From NCBI RefSeq assembly GCF_905147365.1, contig NC_056418.1, positions 7,687,262 to 7,751,261 on the forward strand: DNA of 64,000 bases, in the 5' to 3' direction. The notes under the pieces were generated by a model. The model saw only the letters and a program-made list of their open reading frames with translations, was not told where the DNA came from and ran no database searches. Position 1 is the first letter of the stretch. Each line of letters opens with the position of its first letter. Both the position numbers and the translations under genes were made by a program. Below are positions 48,074 through 60,500 of this stretch, in pieces. This DNA is from Aricia agestis. Taxonomy: Eukaryota; Arthropoda; Insecta; Lepidoptera; Lycaenidae.

Positions 48074-48744
48074 AATTTACAATGTTTGAAAATGTTATAC
48101 CTGCAATACAAATCAGTGTATAAAAACGAAAGACCTCTGTATTTTTTTTAATTTTTAAGTTATGAAACAAATAATATGAGTAATCACTTTGGAATCACTG
48201 ATAAAGTGTACAATATTTGAAGGCGACAATAACGTAGCATCAGTTTTTATAGTTACATATTAAATGAGAACAAGGCTGGGGTGATAGCTTCCAAACAAAA
48301 ATTATTGTTTAAGCTTTTATTGACTTCTAAAATATGTAAATGACCTTAAACTAAATATTTACATATGTAATATAATTTTAACCTAATGTAGGATATGCAG
48401 TATTATGATTTTATTGCACTTTTAATTTTCTCATCAGAACTTTCGAAAAAAAAAACAATCTCTTTTTTTAGAAATTTTTTGTAAGCATTTAAAATTATAA
48501 TAGAAATGTATGTTGCATTTAATTGAAGCTTATTGGATAGCATAATAAGTTTTGTTGGACCACATTATGATTTATGGAGTACCTTAACTAAGTACAAGTT
48601 TAAATGTATTGGTGTAGGTAGAACCAATAATATATTTTTATACATAATTCATGCATCTGAATAATAGTATGAATACTTAATAGTTAAAACTTTGTGTAAA
48701 AATACAACACAAAAATTGATAAAATACTACTACTTCAACCATAT

Positions 48745-49262
48745 ATATGTTGCAGGCGGATTGTATAATCCGCCGATTTACGTTACGGCTCGCTGTTTTA
48801 AAAAACAGGGTCGTTTTGTAATGCGGCGGTTTAACGATTAGCCGGATTGTCCATGCGATGCGTTCTACAATAAGGCGGCCCACGTTAAGCCGCATAGTAC
48901 TTTCCTCGTACCGGTACTTTCTTTACAGTTTGACATAGAGAATAATGGAAATTCTTTAATTGCACCTGAAAATTGTTCTGAAATTTACCGATTTTTTTTT
49001 TGTTTAATTCACTCAAAACTTCGCAATTTAGCACTTTCGGTATCCAACGCTATTGTTGTTGTTATGTCACAGGCAGCGCCAAGAGTATTAAGAATCGGAA
49101 CTAAAAACTGTCAAAGAGGCGACTGGCGCCGAATATTTCATTCAGCCGCATTCAATCCGGCTAATCGATAAATCGCCGCATTACAAAACGGCCCTGTTTT
49201 TTAAAACAGCTAGCCGTAATGTAAAACAGCGGATTATACAATCCGCCTGCGACATATACATT
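48745..49262. mobile_element. 518-bp TIR element, arms about 100 bp
   Basis: GCAGGCGGATTGTATAATCC at the left is inverted as ATACAATCCGCCTGC at the right. The homologous arms extend through TTTTAAAAAACAGGG and AATGCGGCG words. Outer bases TATATGT(T/C)GCAG resemble those of the 33481-34586 element. No coding frame. Confidence 0.85.
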
Positions 49263-49550
49263 ATTTTAATAACGAGTTGTTTGAGTAAAACATTGGTCCC
49301 GTTGTACAAGTAAGAAGTAATCATATTTATATATTGCTTTGTCTTCCCGCAAAATGCTTGGCAATCGTCGATTTACAATACATTATTATCAATTTATAGT
49401 TACCATAAAAACAATGATTGTAAAGCACTCTTAGCAGGCCGCTCAATACATTGTTGAGGCCATTACATAGAAAGCCCATATATTGCTGAAGATTTACAGA
49501 AAATCACAAGTATCTAGTTATTTACTCGAGAATCAGTAGACATCGTGTAT

Positions 49551-49952
49551 TTTTAGGGTTCCGTACCCAAAGGGTAAAAACGGGACCCTATTACTAAGTT
49601 TGTCCGTCTCTATGTCTCCAGGCTGTAACTCAAGAAATTTTCACAGATTGTGTATATCTGTTGCCGCTATAACAGCAAATACTAAAAACAAAATAAAATT
49701 TATATTTAAGGGGGGCTCCCATACAACAAACGTGATTTTTTTGACCTTTTTTTGCTCTATATCAATGATAGCAGTAGGTAGGTACTTGAATTTTTCACAC
49801 AATCCTTAGTTTTATGTGTACTTTAATATTTAATAATAATATATTAAATAAAAAATTAAGAGGGGCTCCCATACAAAAAACACAAATTGCCTAATTTTGC
49901 TATATAATGGTACGGAACCCTTCGTGCGCGAGTCCGACTCGCACTTGGCAGA
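49551..49952 (+). repeat. GGGTTCCGTACC dispersed repeat, forward copy
   Basis: It opens TTTTAGGGTTCCGTACCCAA and closes CGCGAGTCCGACTCGCACTT and GGCA. The interior holds TTGCCGCTATAACAGCAAAT and two GGGGCTCCCATAC blocks. It lies in the 3' flank of exportin-6. The other copies are 15596-16530, 16822-17107 and 54951-55404. Confidence 0.85.
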
Positions 49953-51152
49953 TTATTTCCATAAATGGAAACTCATGGTTAGAAGTTGAACTTGAAATAT
50001 ACTTTTTATTTTCCATATAAATCTATCTAACTATAAATGCAAGCACCTATGTCCATAGTTTTTCAATACGAGGTACAAGCTAAGTTTGCTATGGCAATAT
50101 GTCGTATCTAAAAAGCACTATGTAATCCTTATAAGACAAAAAGGAATGAAGGCACCTAAAAATGCAGTAACTACGCAATATAATGACGTATGGGGATTAT
50201 TTTTAAGTCTTATAAATACCAAATTCGAAACTACCCTACATAGCGTAAAGTATTAAAACCTTTCAAACTTTACAAAACTAGAAAAGTTACGTGATAATTT
50301 AAGTAGCTGTATACTTTGTACTGCGTGTAATTACTAGTCCCCTAAGCGAGATAGCCATACTCACAAAAGTTCCTTATCACTATTCACTCTTCTTTCATCT
50401 TTTCTTGGAACACGTAGGTACTTACTATGTTTGTCAATGGCACTTTGTGGTTTACAAATCTTAAAATTTCAACCCCCTTCCTAATAAAAGTTACACAATA
50501 AAGCTATACAACGATTTTATTAGAGGGGGGGTTGAACACATTTCTGCGCAGCCCTGTACCTTAGAATTATTATGAGCACAAACTTGGTTACTGACTTTCT
50601 AATATTATTTAATACTAAGTCCTTAATTACTAATTAGTAAAACAGAAGTCATTACAATTATTATTATCATAAGAATATAGTTTTATGTATTTCAAACGGC
50701 TACAGTCTGTTTCTATACATTACTACAAGAACTTCAGTTAGCAATTTTCGATAACTAGTTAAAAGCTTTTATTACTTTATATAAATAGCTCACTTAAACG
50801 TTATGATATTTGATAATTTGAAATAGTTGATGAAATAAATATTACAGCAATTATTTAGGGTAGTGTAATTATGTACTTAATTTGATGAAAATGACTACAC
50901 ATATAAACTTTTGACTAGATATAAAAAAAAATAAAAAGTAAATGGTTATCAGCCAAACCAAGTCCATTTTCATAATATTGAAAGAACAACTCGTGCATTA
51001 AAACACAGAGAACCGCTCTGGTTCCTCAATAGAAATTAAAATTTTGTAACATCACTACACTATGATTGAAATGAAAAATATTCGAGCACTTATAGTCAGA
51101 CCGTGAGACGCGGCACGGTACTTTAGAAATATTGTGTCGTCGTATATAAGGA
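49953..51152. other. 3' flank of exportin-6, no supported gene
   Basis: AT-rich sequence with no exon or structured repeat that I can support. It may contain the exportin-6 3' UTR; no poly(A) signal could be chosen with confidence. Confidence 0.45.
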
Positions 51153-51441
51153 CCTTATCACACTGGCGATTAGCGAGCGATTTAAAAGCAACGCGACTAT
51201 GCAGCGCACACGCCGCGATTGCGCGGCATAGCTTGCCTTCGGCGTTTTGGACACTCAGCAGAAAAAAAGGATTCTGACGTCACTCCCTAGACGAGTCTAC
51301 TATATATAATAATAATCTGTCTAGACGAGCGTACAAAATGGCGTCCACGCCACGCCACGACGACGCTGCTGCGCAGTCGCGACGAGCACGCCGCGCAATC
51401 GCGTCGCTTTCAAATCCCTCGCTAATCGCCGGTGTGATAAG
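51153..51441. mobile_element. 289-bp MITE downstream of exportin-6
   Basis: CTTATCACACTGGCGATTAG and CGAGCGATTT at the left are inverted at 51412-51441 with two changes. GC-rich subterminal CGCGAC words also mirror each other. No coding frame. Confidence 0.85.
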
Positions 51442-51545
51442 TCAGTAAAGGTTTGCCCATCTCAAGATTTTTACAATAACATAACATTATTATTTACCAG
51501 GTTATCTGTACATTGTATCACAGCAACTTAGATATTTGACAGTCG

Positions 51546-54500
51546 TTAGGAGTTCATAGTGGCGGTGAGCGAGTTGTAGGCACGATAGAAGTTCACGTCG
51601 TTCATGAGCCGCTGTATGTTCTGAGTGAATGTAGGAAGGTCCTAGAAGAAAAAAAAATATTTAAATTTTTTTTGTTGTTACAAATATTAAATAATGTCCT
51701 GATAAACCACTGGTAAAAGAAGTATGACATCCCAACAAAGTAATATACGACAATGCACTGGCACATTATGAATTAATCAATTAGTATGGCCTCTATTCCA
51801 GAATATTTACTGGGTTAAAGTTGTACGTCGCTGTCACTGAAACGATATATACAGGGTGCAATTAAACCTTCCTGCCAAATTTTTTCCAGGGCTTAGTCTG
51901 TATCACTAGGAGAGTCCATTTAACCAAAAAAAATTGGGTGTTATTTTTTTTTTCAATGACATATTTTATCCTATTTAAAATCGTTGCAGAACGGTCGCTC
52001 GCGGCGCGGGGGCATGAGAGAGGGAAACGCGGGAGGAGGCGCGCGCGCAGGGTCACATCACGCGCGGGCGACGCGTCGTGTCCATTAATTGTAGTGTTTT
52101 GTAGGATAACTTTCGGAAGCTATTTCTCAACATTTTAGTACTGAGTGATTATAAAACTTTTAACAAGGATCAATATAAATAAATTTGGCAGGAAGGTTTA
52201 ATTGCGCCCTGTATAACGTATTTATTTATTGTTTACTGGTCCTTACCGTGTCTGGCGGAAACTCCGGCAGATGCTGTATATGTTCTGGCGCTAAGCCGGG
52301 CAGCTCCCGCAGGAAGTGCGGCAGGAAGGCGAGGCGGAACGCGGCGAAGTCGACGGCGGCCATCGCGTGCGCCGCCGCCAGCGCCTCGTCCCGCAGCAGC
52401 GCGCGCGCCCCGCCCTCGCCCAACCCGCCCACTATCACCGTGAGGAAACCCGCCAGGAACTCGCTGCGGAATAGCGCCTGCGGAGTAACACATTTTGAAT
52501 AACACCTCTTTGATCATATTTATTATTAGATTGTGTTTCCAACGGAGCTGCGTGAACTATGTTTTTGAAAATCTATAGAATATAGTACGGGAGCCCTAGT
52601 ACATTTTTTTTATCACTATCAAACTGATTTTGATGTGAGTAGCTTCATTTTGATAAGTCGAACAACATTTGTATCTGCGAAAAATTTAGACAGTGGTAGC
52701 TAACAGAGATAGAAAGGATTTCATATTTTGAATTGATGGTGAATGAATGGACTGTTTTATTTGTAGGACAATATTAGTGCTCTTAAAATATAATATGACT
52801 ATTAATCTATCAATATACAAATATCCGGTCGTTAGGGTTCCGTTATAGTGTTCTGTAATCAACAAAACTTGGTTCATTACTGAATCCTAAAACGGAACCC
52901 TAACAAGCTGATTTTTTGTATATTGATAGGTTAATAGTTATAGAACAATCCATATTTTAGGACCATCAAGTCAAAGTATGAAATTCTTTCTATTTCTGTT
53001 AGCTACCACTTTCAAGATTTTTCGCAGATAAAAATGTTGTTCGTCTTATCAAAACGAAACTACTTACAAAAAATTATCTTCACAGTAATAAAAAAAATTG
53101 TTCTAGGGCTCCCGTACTAATAGCCCTGACAAACACAATAATTTTTCACATACATAAAGAGAAGAACACATTATCCATAAACGCACAAGCTAAATTTCTA
53201 AAGGCGGCTGTACCTTGTGATAGAGCTTCCACTTGGTATTAAGCTGGTGGAGCGCGTGCAGCACGAGGCGCAGCAGCTCGATGTCAGGCGCGGTGAGCGC
53301 GCGGCCGAGCGCCGCCAGCGCGCCGCGCAGCTCCGACACGCGCCGCGACCCCTCGCCCCCCTCGCACTTGTGGGGGAAGAAGTACCGCCACCGGTGGATT
53401 AGGACGCTGAGAACATGAGCTAGAATTAGTTTGACTCGGCTGGCGTGCGACAACACACCCACGCTAAAATGTCAATCAACTAAATACAATATTGCTATAT
53501 TTCTGTGTTTAGCTAGGATACACAGATTAGATGTAGCACAACGTTGTATAACGATTAACGATGTATGGTGTCTTACTCAGCATTTTTAGTAAGACTAGAC
53601 TTTACACTAAGAACCACCGCGCACGCTTTCTAGCACCTTTATGGCATTAACAGCACCTAAGTAAAAAGTAAAAATAAATAATTCGAGCAACATTCGGTTT
53701 TACCAGCCAAACTCCCACAAACTGGGCTAAAGGTAATGGCCTAGCCTAACCTAGCGAGCAAGCGATGCGCGGCGCGCTGCAGTGCCGCGGCGGCGGGTGC
53801 GGCGGCGCGGGGCAGCACGGCGTGGTGCAGCAGCTGCAGCACGGGGCGCACGCGCACGCCGCCGCCGCCCGCCTCCACGCCCAGTCGCACGCACTCCACC
53901 AGCCGCTCCGCGCACGCCCAGCCCTCGCCGTCCACGCCCTCCCTGCGTACGTAACACGTTACACGAGTTACATTGTAAGTCAGTTACTCAATGCGAAATA
54001 CACTTTTAAATACACACACAATATAATATTTTAGTCGTAAGTTAGTTTGGCGGAGCGTTTAATTGTAAATAACTTGTAAAAAAATATGTTTAATAAAATA
54101 TTTTGTATTTAAATATGAGACCACTTGCTTCTAATAAATATCGCCTTAACATATTACCTACTGCCTTATCAATAGGGACTGTAGTGGTATTCGTATATTC
54201 AGGTTAAAATTACCTTTGAGCCACTTCTAAAAAGGCGTCTATGGCAGTGTAAGTGAAGTTGCCGAGTTGCGGCAGTAGCGCAGTGAACAGCGCGAGAAAG
54301 AAGTCGGTGATCTCAGCCTCGGCGGGCGCGTACGCCGGCTCGCACAACATACGTAACGCCGTCTCCGCCGCGCCCTGGATACCCTCCGCTATTATCTAAA
54401 AAATCGGTATTTACGATAAAGTACAAGGTAATCGAGGCACAAAAATTCTTATAAAATGTGTATAAAATTCCGTGCAGGGTTATTTTGATTATGGTATTAT

Positions 54501-57500
54501 AGATTCTAGTCCAGCTGTACTCACTAAGAGACTTTATAAGTGAGCCGTGTAAAGTTAAACCCTTTTAAATTTCACGCTTTCCGGCAAAATAGTGCAAAGT
54601 CATTTACTATTTTACCGGTTGCTAATTTTGACCGTTATTATATTTTTTACCCAAAAAAAATTTTGTTCTAGCCCACGACACCAAGACCAAAACGTGTTTG
54701 TGGCCCGCATAAAAAAAAGGTTGGGTACTGTGCAATACAGACATTTGTAGGGCGAGTAAATTAAACACAGAATACTGTATCAGTAAAGACTTCCACTATC
54801 CGTGGTGGTTGGTAGAAGAGTGATCGTCACTCCGACTCCGGGCGAGGACTCCCCAACAATCCCACTATTTCGTGGGCGAGTCTATCTTTGTTTATCAATA
54901 CACTAAAAGTAGAAGTATGAGACAATTGCCAATTAGACCGATTACTACTTTTTTAGGGTTCCGTAGCCAAATGGCAAAAAACGGAACCCTTATAGATTCG
55001 TCAGTTTTGTCTGTCTGTCTGTCTGTCCATCCCGTATGTCACAGCTATGGATAGGTCTTCGAAAATCATATTGATGTTTCTTATATTTTTTTACTAACCT
55101 GAATAGTTTGCGAGAGAGACTCTTCCAAAGTGGTAAAATGTGTCCCCTAACTTCTAATTAAGTAGGGGTCAATGTTAAGTCTAAAAAATATATATGATAT
55201 ACATTACTATAAAAACTACCAACGAAAATTGGTTTGAACGAGAGTAGTTTTTTTTATACGTTATAAATGGTAAACCATAATAATTTAACTTTCATTAAAT
55301 TAACTGAAATATACAAATGAATCAAAAACCTTTTAATTTCATAAAAATAAACCTTATTGCTGCTGCGGAACCCTTCATGGGCGAGTCCAACTCGCACTTT
55401 GGCCGTTTTTTTTTATTTTTATCCAGCGATGTTATACCTTTTTGGCGTGCGTTGGTGCGTGCGCGAACGCGTGTAGTAACGCGGTGAGGGGGGGCAGCGC
55501 GACGGCGGGCCCCGCTGTAGTGAGCGCGGTGGACCAGGCCGCGAGTAAAGCGCGCGCCGCCTCCCCGCCCCCCGCGCTAGTCGTCCCACCCCCCGCACTA
55601 CCAGCCCCGCCCCCCGCGACCCGCGACAGCGCCGCTGTTAGTAGCGCCTCACGGACCACTCCGGCAGTCTGTGGAGTACGCAGTGGAAAAAGTGACAAAG
55701 TGTAACTATTTTGTGATATGTATGGGCAAGCGCTCTCATGAATCTCATGGAAAAAAGTTACTTTTTCAACGCTGCTACTTTCACAGCGAACTGTGTGTAA
55801 GCATACCTATACACAACCTATAGTATTATTATTTAGTTTTGTTACACCCTGTATAAGACAGAATTTCACTTCAACGTTACAAAACTTAAAGCGAGACTTC
55901 GGGAATATAACCCGGTACCCTGGACAGTTCTCGTAACGTCTTCAATCCGACGCCATTTTGTACGGGTGAGACATGTGTGACCATGTGTGACGTACTAGTT
56001 TTACGTAAAACAAAAACAAACTTTTAACGTCTAAAAGTCAATATAATAATATCTAATAATAATAGATATTATTATCCATAGATATAATTATATATTTTTT
56101 ATATAGTTATAACAAGTTTAATTAGAAACAACACAGTACACACTCACTCACCTTTGGTTCTAGATAGTGCAGCGAGCGCTGCGCGTGCGCGTACAGGTCG
56201 GCCAGCATGAGCACGGGGTCGGCGGGGAACTTGACGTTCTTGCACAGGCTGAGCAGCAGGTGCGCCGCCGCGTGACACAACAGCGGGGGCTCCTTGTATG
56301 TTCCATACACACGTCAATTCATTTTTAATGCGTAATTAGCAAAGGCATGGGCTTACCCAGGTTATGGGCAGGGGGGGGGGGGGGGGGGGGGGGGCAAATC
56401 AGATTTTTTATAAGCTAGGTATTTATAAAAAATAAAAAACTAATTATTTTTAGTTGTAAAAATATTGTATTGCAGACAAATGGCAAAAATTCGTTGTCTT
56501 ATTACTACATAATATACTTAGTAGGGACGTCATCATGATCCAGGATGACCATAATATAATCATAAACACTTTGTATACCTACTCTGGTCATGTTTATTAG
56601 ACAAGGAAAATATTATAACGCACATTAATGATATGAACTTTGCCGTAATTTTATAAAATAATATTAATGTGATATTTCTTTTGCTGAACGTAAATTGAGA
56701 TTAAATTGAATTTGAACACAGTATAAGTACCGATACGTTTCTATATAGCGCGGGCAAAATGTAATTACTTACAGGAACTTCGTGTGGAACTAGAAAAGGC
56801 ACGGCGGAGTTGACCAAACTCTCCATAGTGGACATCGGAACTTTACACTCGCCCGCGTAGCAGCACCATGCACCCATACATGCAAACATCTCTGCATGCC
56901 TGCAATGGCATCATAATTAGAATAAATACAAAAGGACAGTTGCTAGATTCTTAAGCGATTTCGTTGTTTGAAATTTGAATGACTTAAGTTTGCATGTAGT
57001 TTCCAAGCGATAGAGTTAGTATAAGTATTAAGTATTGTTATAATTTTTCATCGAATCAAATTACATTTTATCGATTACAAGGGGGTAACCCCATAATATA
57101 AATATGTTTTGTCATTGTATGTAACATTGGAAAAAGCGTTTGATAGTGTATCCATTGTATTAAGGGGGTTTGTTTATACGTACAACATAACGTGAGCGTG
57201 TGCGAGGGCCGGTTGTGCGTGCGCGCGGTGCGGGCGCGTGAGGGCGGCGCCGGCGAGCGCGCCCGCACACCGCTCCACCAGCGCCGCGCCCGCACAGCAA
57301 CGACGACTCTCGTTCTCTGTAAAATTGACTTTCCGATCTTTTACCTAGCCGCGATCGACAAAACAGCAAATAAAATGCAACTTTATGACGTAGGACGTAC
57401 GTCGACGTCGTAGACTAAAGGTACCATTTTCTAAAGTCTGTCAAGAAAGTGAAGAAATTAAAAAGTGGCAACATCGTAGTGTCATCCCTTTCAAATCAAT

Positions 57501-60500
57501 CTTAGAAAAAAGGGATGACACTACGATGTTGCTACTTTTTCATTTCTTCACTTTCTTGACGGACTATACGTCACGCTACGCTAAAACGTTATACTTATAC
57601 GTTACGTAAATAACGTAACGTTATACACTTTCGCATTTAAGATTAAATATTCAAAATGAAACCAAGAATAAATAAACAGCAAACCCTTTTATTTGATACA
57701 CATATCATGGGGGTGCATTTCAAATAGCCTGTCCGCCATATTGGATTTGTAATGAAGTTTCTTAGCTAGTTATGTATTATCATCAGAACTCAGTTTCAAC
57801 AATCAAAATTTCATCCTAATCGAAGACCGGGAAGTGGGTCAAATAGTTACAACTTACAAGTGAAGCTAATATATAAAGCGTGTAAAAAGGTACCTATAAT
57901 GTCAACTTTATAGCATTTATTTTTTCAGTCGTTATCGGTGTGCCGTAAGGTTTGCACGTACGCGCATTATATCGACTACGTGTATTAGCGAGTACCTATC
58001 CGAGTGAAAGGCGCCCGCGCTCGCGCGAGGCATCGCGTGTTCTATAATCTTTAATACCTCCGTCGTTTCTGACTACGGGAACGATGGAACCTCAACTAAG
58101 TTACTCCTCCGTTACCCAAGCCATTGTTTTTCGCACTAAGGAGCAAGCTGTTGTTATCGATGCTATTGATGACACCCTACTTAAGGATTACACCTACGCC
58201 CTTAGTAAAGTAATCGAGTCCACACAGATAACCCAACACTAAAACTAGCAACAGACCATCTTCCAGATTCCAGCCAAAACCTTGGTGGAATCAAGAATTA
58301 TCGAAGGCAGTAGCAGAGAGAAGACTCGCACTTAAAAAACTAAGACAAAACCGTACAGTAGAAAATTACTTTGCTTTAAAAGAAAAAGTTGTATCTGTTC
58401 GAAAGTTAATTAGGCAGGCTAAGTACAAGTCATGGCAACGGTTTTGCGATAATATAAACCCCAAAACTTCTAGTGGTGATATGTAGCGCAAACTTCGCTG
58501 GGTCAAAGGTCATCCTATTGGATCGCATGTATTATTATCAGAGGCAGAAGCCGATCAACTGCTTGTAAGTTTGAGCTCTGATGGTGTAGCTTATCCCCCT
58601 TTTGAGAATGTCACGATGTTTGGTCACGAGAGTGATAACATTTTGCCTTTAACTTTAGCTGAATTAACGTCTGCTATTAAACGTAAAGACACGTCGCCTG
58701 GAATTGATGGTATAGTCTACTCAATGATTTATCATCTTATACCTCTCAGTGCTAAATTAATTTTATTAAATATCTATAACTTAATATATTCTACCTCCGT
58801 TATACCTCACCAATGGCGAAAAATCAAAGTAATAGGAATTCCCAAGCGAAGTGGTTCTACATTGAAATATCGTCCTATTTCTTTAATAAGCTGTTTTTGT
58901 AAAATTTACAATAAAATGATAACGAGAAGGTTAGAATATTTCTTTGAAAATAATACGCTTTTTCCTGACTACATGATAGGTTTCCGGCGTGGTAGATCGT
59001 GTGAAGATGGTCTGTGTCGTCTTTCTACGGATATAGAAGTGAGCCTCACTCAAAAAGAATACCTACTATGTGCCTTCACAGATATCATGGACGCGTATAA
59101 TTGTGTTTCCGTGGAAGTACTCACAGAATATCTTATTGAACTCGGTATCGATATACGTATTTGTAAATATATTAGGGAATTTTTGCATTTCAGAACCATT
59201 ATTTTCGTGTTGTCTTGTGGTAAAGAGATTAGCAGAATATGCCGAGATGGTTTGGCTCAGGGTGATCCGATGTCTTCTGTATTGTTTAACATCGCGACCT
59301 TAAAAATAAGTAGATTATGTACATCTCAATTAAGATTCATCCAATATGCTGATGATTTTACAATTTATTGTTGTAGCATTGACATCAACGAATGTATTTC
59401 TCTAATGCAGACGACACTAATTCAATTTGAAAAATTATTAAAATATATATAAATAGGCTTACAGTTATCTTTAAATAAAACAAAGTTATGTATTTTTACA
59501 CGAAAGTATCGTATTCCTAATGTTGAAATCAAATTAAATGATACCTCTTTAGAATTAGTAAAATTTGTTAAATTTTTAGGCGTATGGTTTGATTACAGGT
59601 TAAACATGTGAACGAAACCTACCTAAAATGTTCAAAATTTATAAATATACTAAGTTGTATCATCAATTATAAATGGGGTGTCCATCCCTTACAATTAAGA
59701 AGAGTGTATATTAGTTTAATAAGGAGTAGACTGGATTCCGGATGTGCTGTTTTTTTTTTTTTATTAAATAAGGGGGCAAACGAGCAAACGGGTCACCTGA
59801 TGGTAAGCAACTACCGTCGCCCATGGACACTCGCAACACCAGAAGAGCTGCAGGTGCGTTGCCGGCCTTTTAAGAGGGAATACGCTATTTTCTTGAAGGT
59901 TTGCAGGTCGTATCGGTCCGGAAATACTGCTGGTGACAGTTCATTCCAGAGTTTTACAGTGCGCGGCAGAAAGTTACGCGAAAAACGCACTGTGGAAGAC
60001 TGCCACTCATCAAGGTGATGAGGATGATATGTTTTTTGCGTGGGACGATAGCGAAAAGTTGCAGGTGGTATGATTCCGAACAATTCCTCAGAGCACTCCC
60101 CGTGATACAAACGATAGAGGATGCAAAGTGAAGCTACATCTCGGCGTAATTCCAGGGATTACGGGAGGGAGAGGGAGATTATGTTAAGTTAATTAAAGAT
60201 AATTGTTATAATGAATGGAATCAGCACTTTCAACAAAAGTCATTAACTTCTGGCATTTGGTATAGAACCATAGTTAGTAAACCTCCCAAAAAACCCTGGT
60301 TTTCTAATGTCAAGAATAAGAGAGATCTCACAGTTTGTTTTAGAATTCGATCCAATCACATTCCTCTCAATAATTTTCTTTTCTTGATTGGCAAAAATTC
60401 CAGCCCAAATTGTGTAGTATGTGATCGTTATGAGGATTTATATCATGTTCTTTTGGAGTGTGATAGGAACGAATCCCTCAGAAACGAATTTATTGTGGAC

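Noticed and set aside
55442..55705. Plus-strand Ala/Pro/Ser-rich frame opposite an exportin-6 exon
   Set aside because: Shadow of the GC-rich minus-strand exon, which splices in phase with its neighbours.
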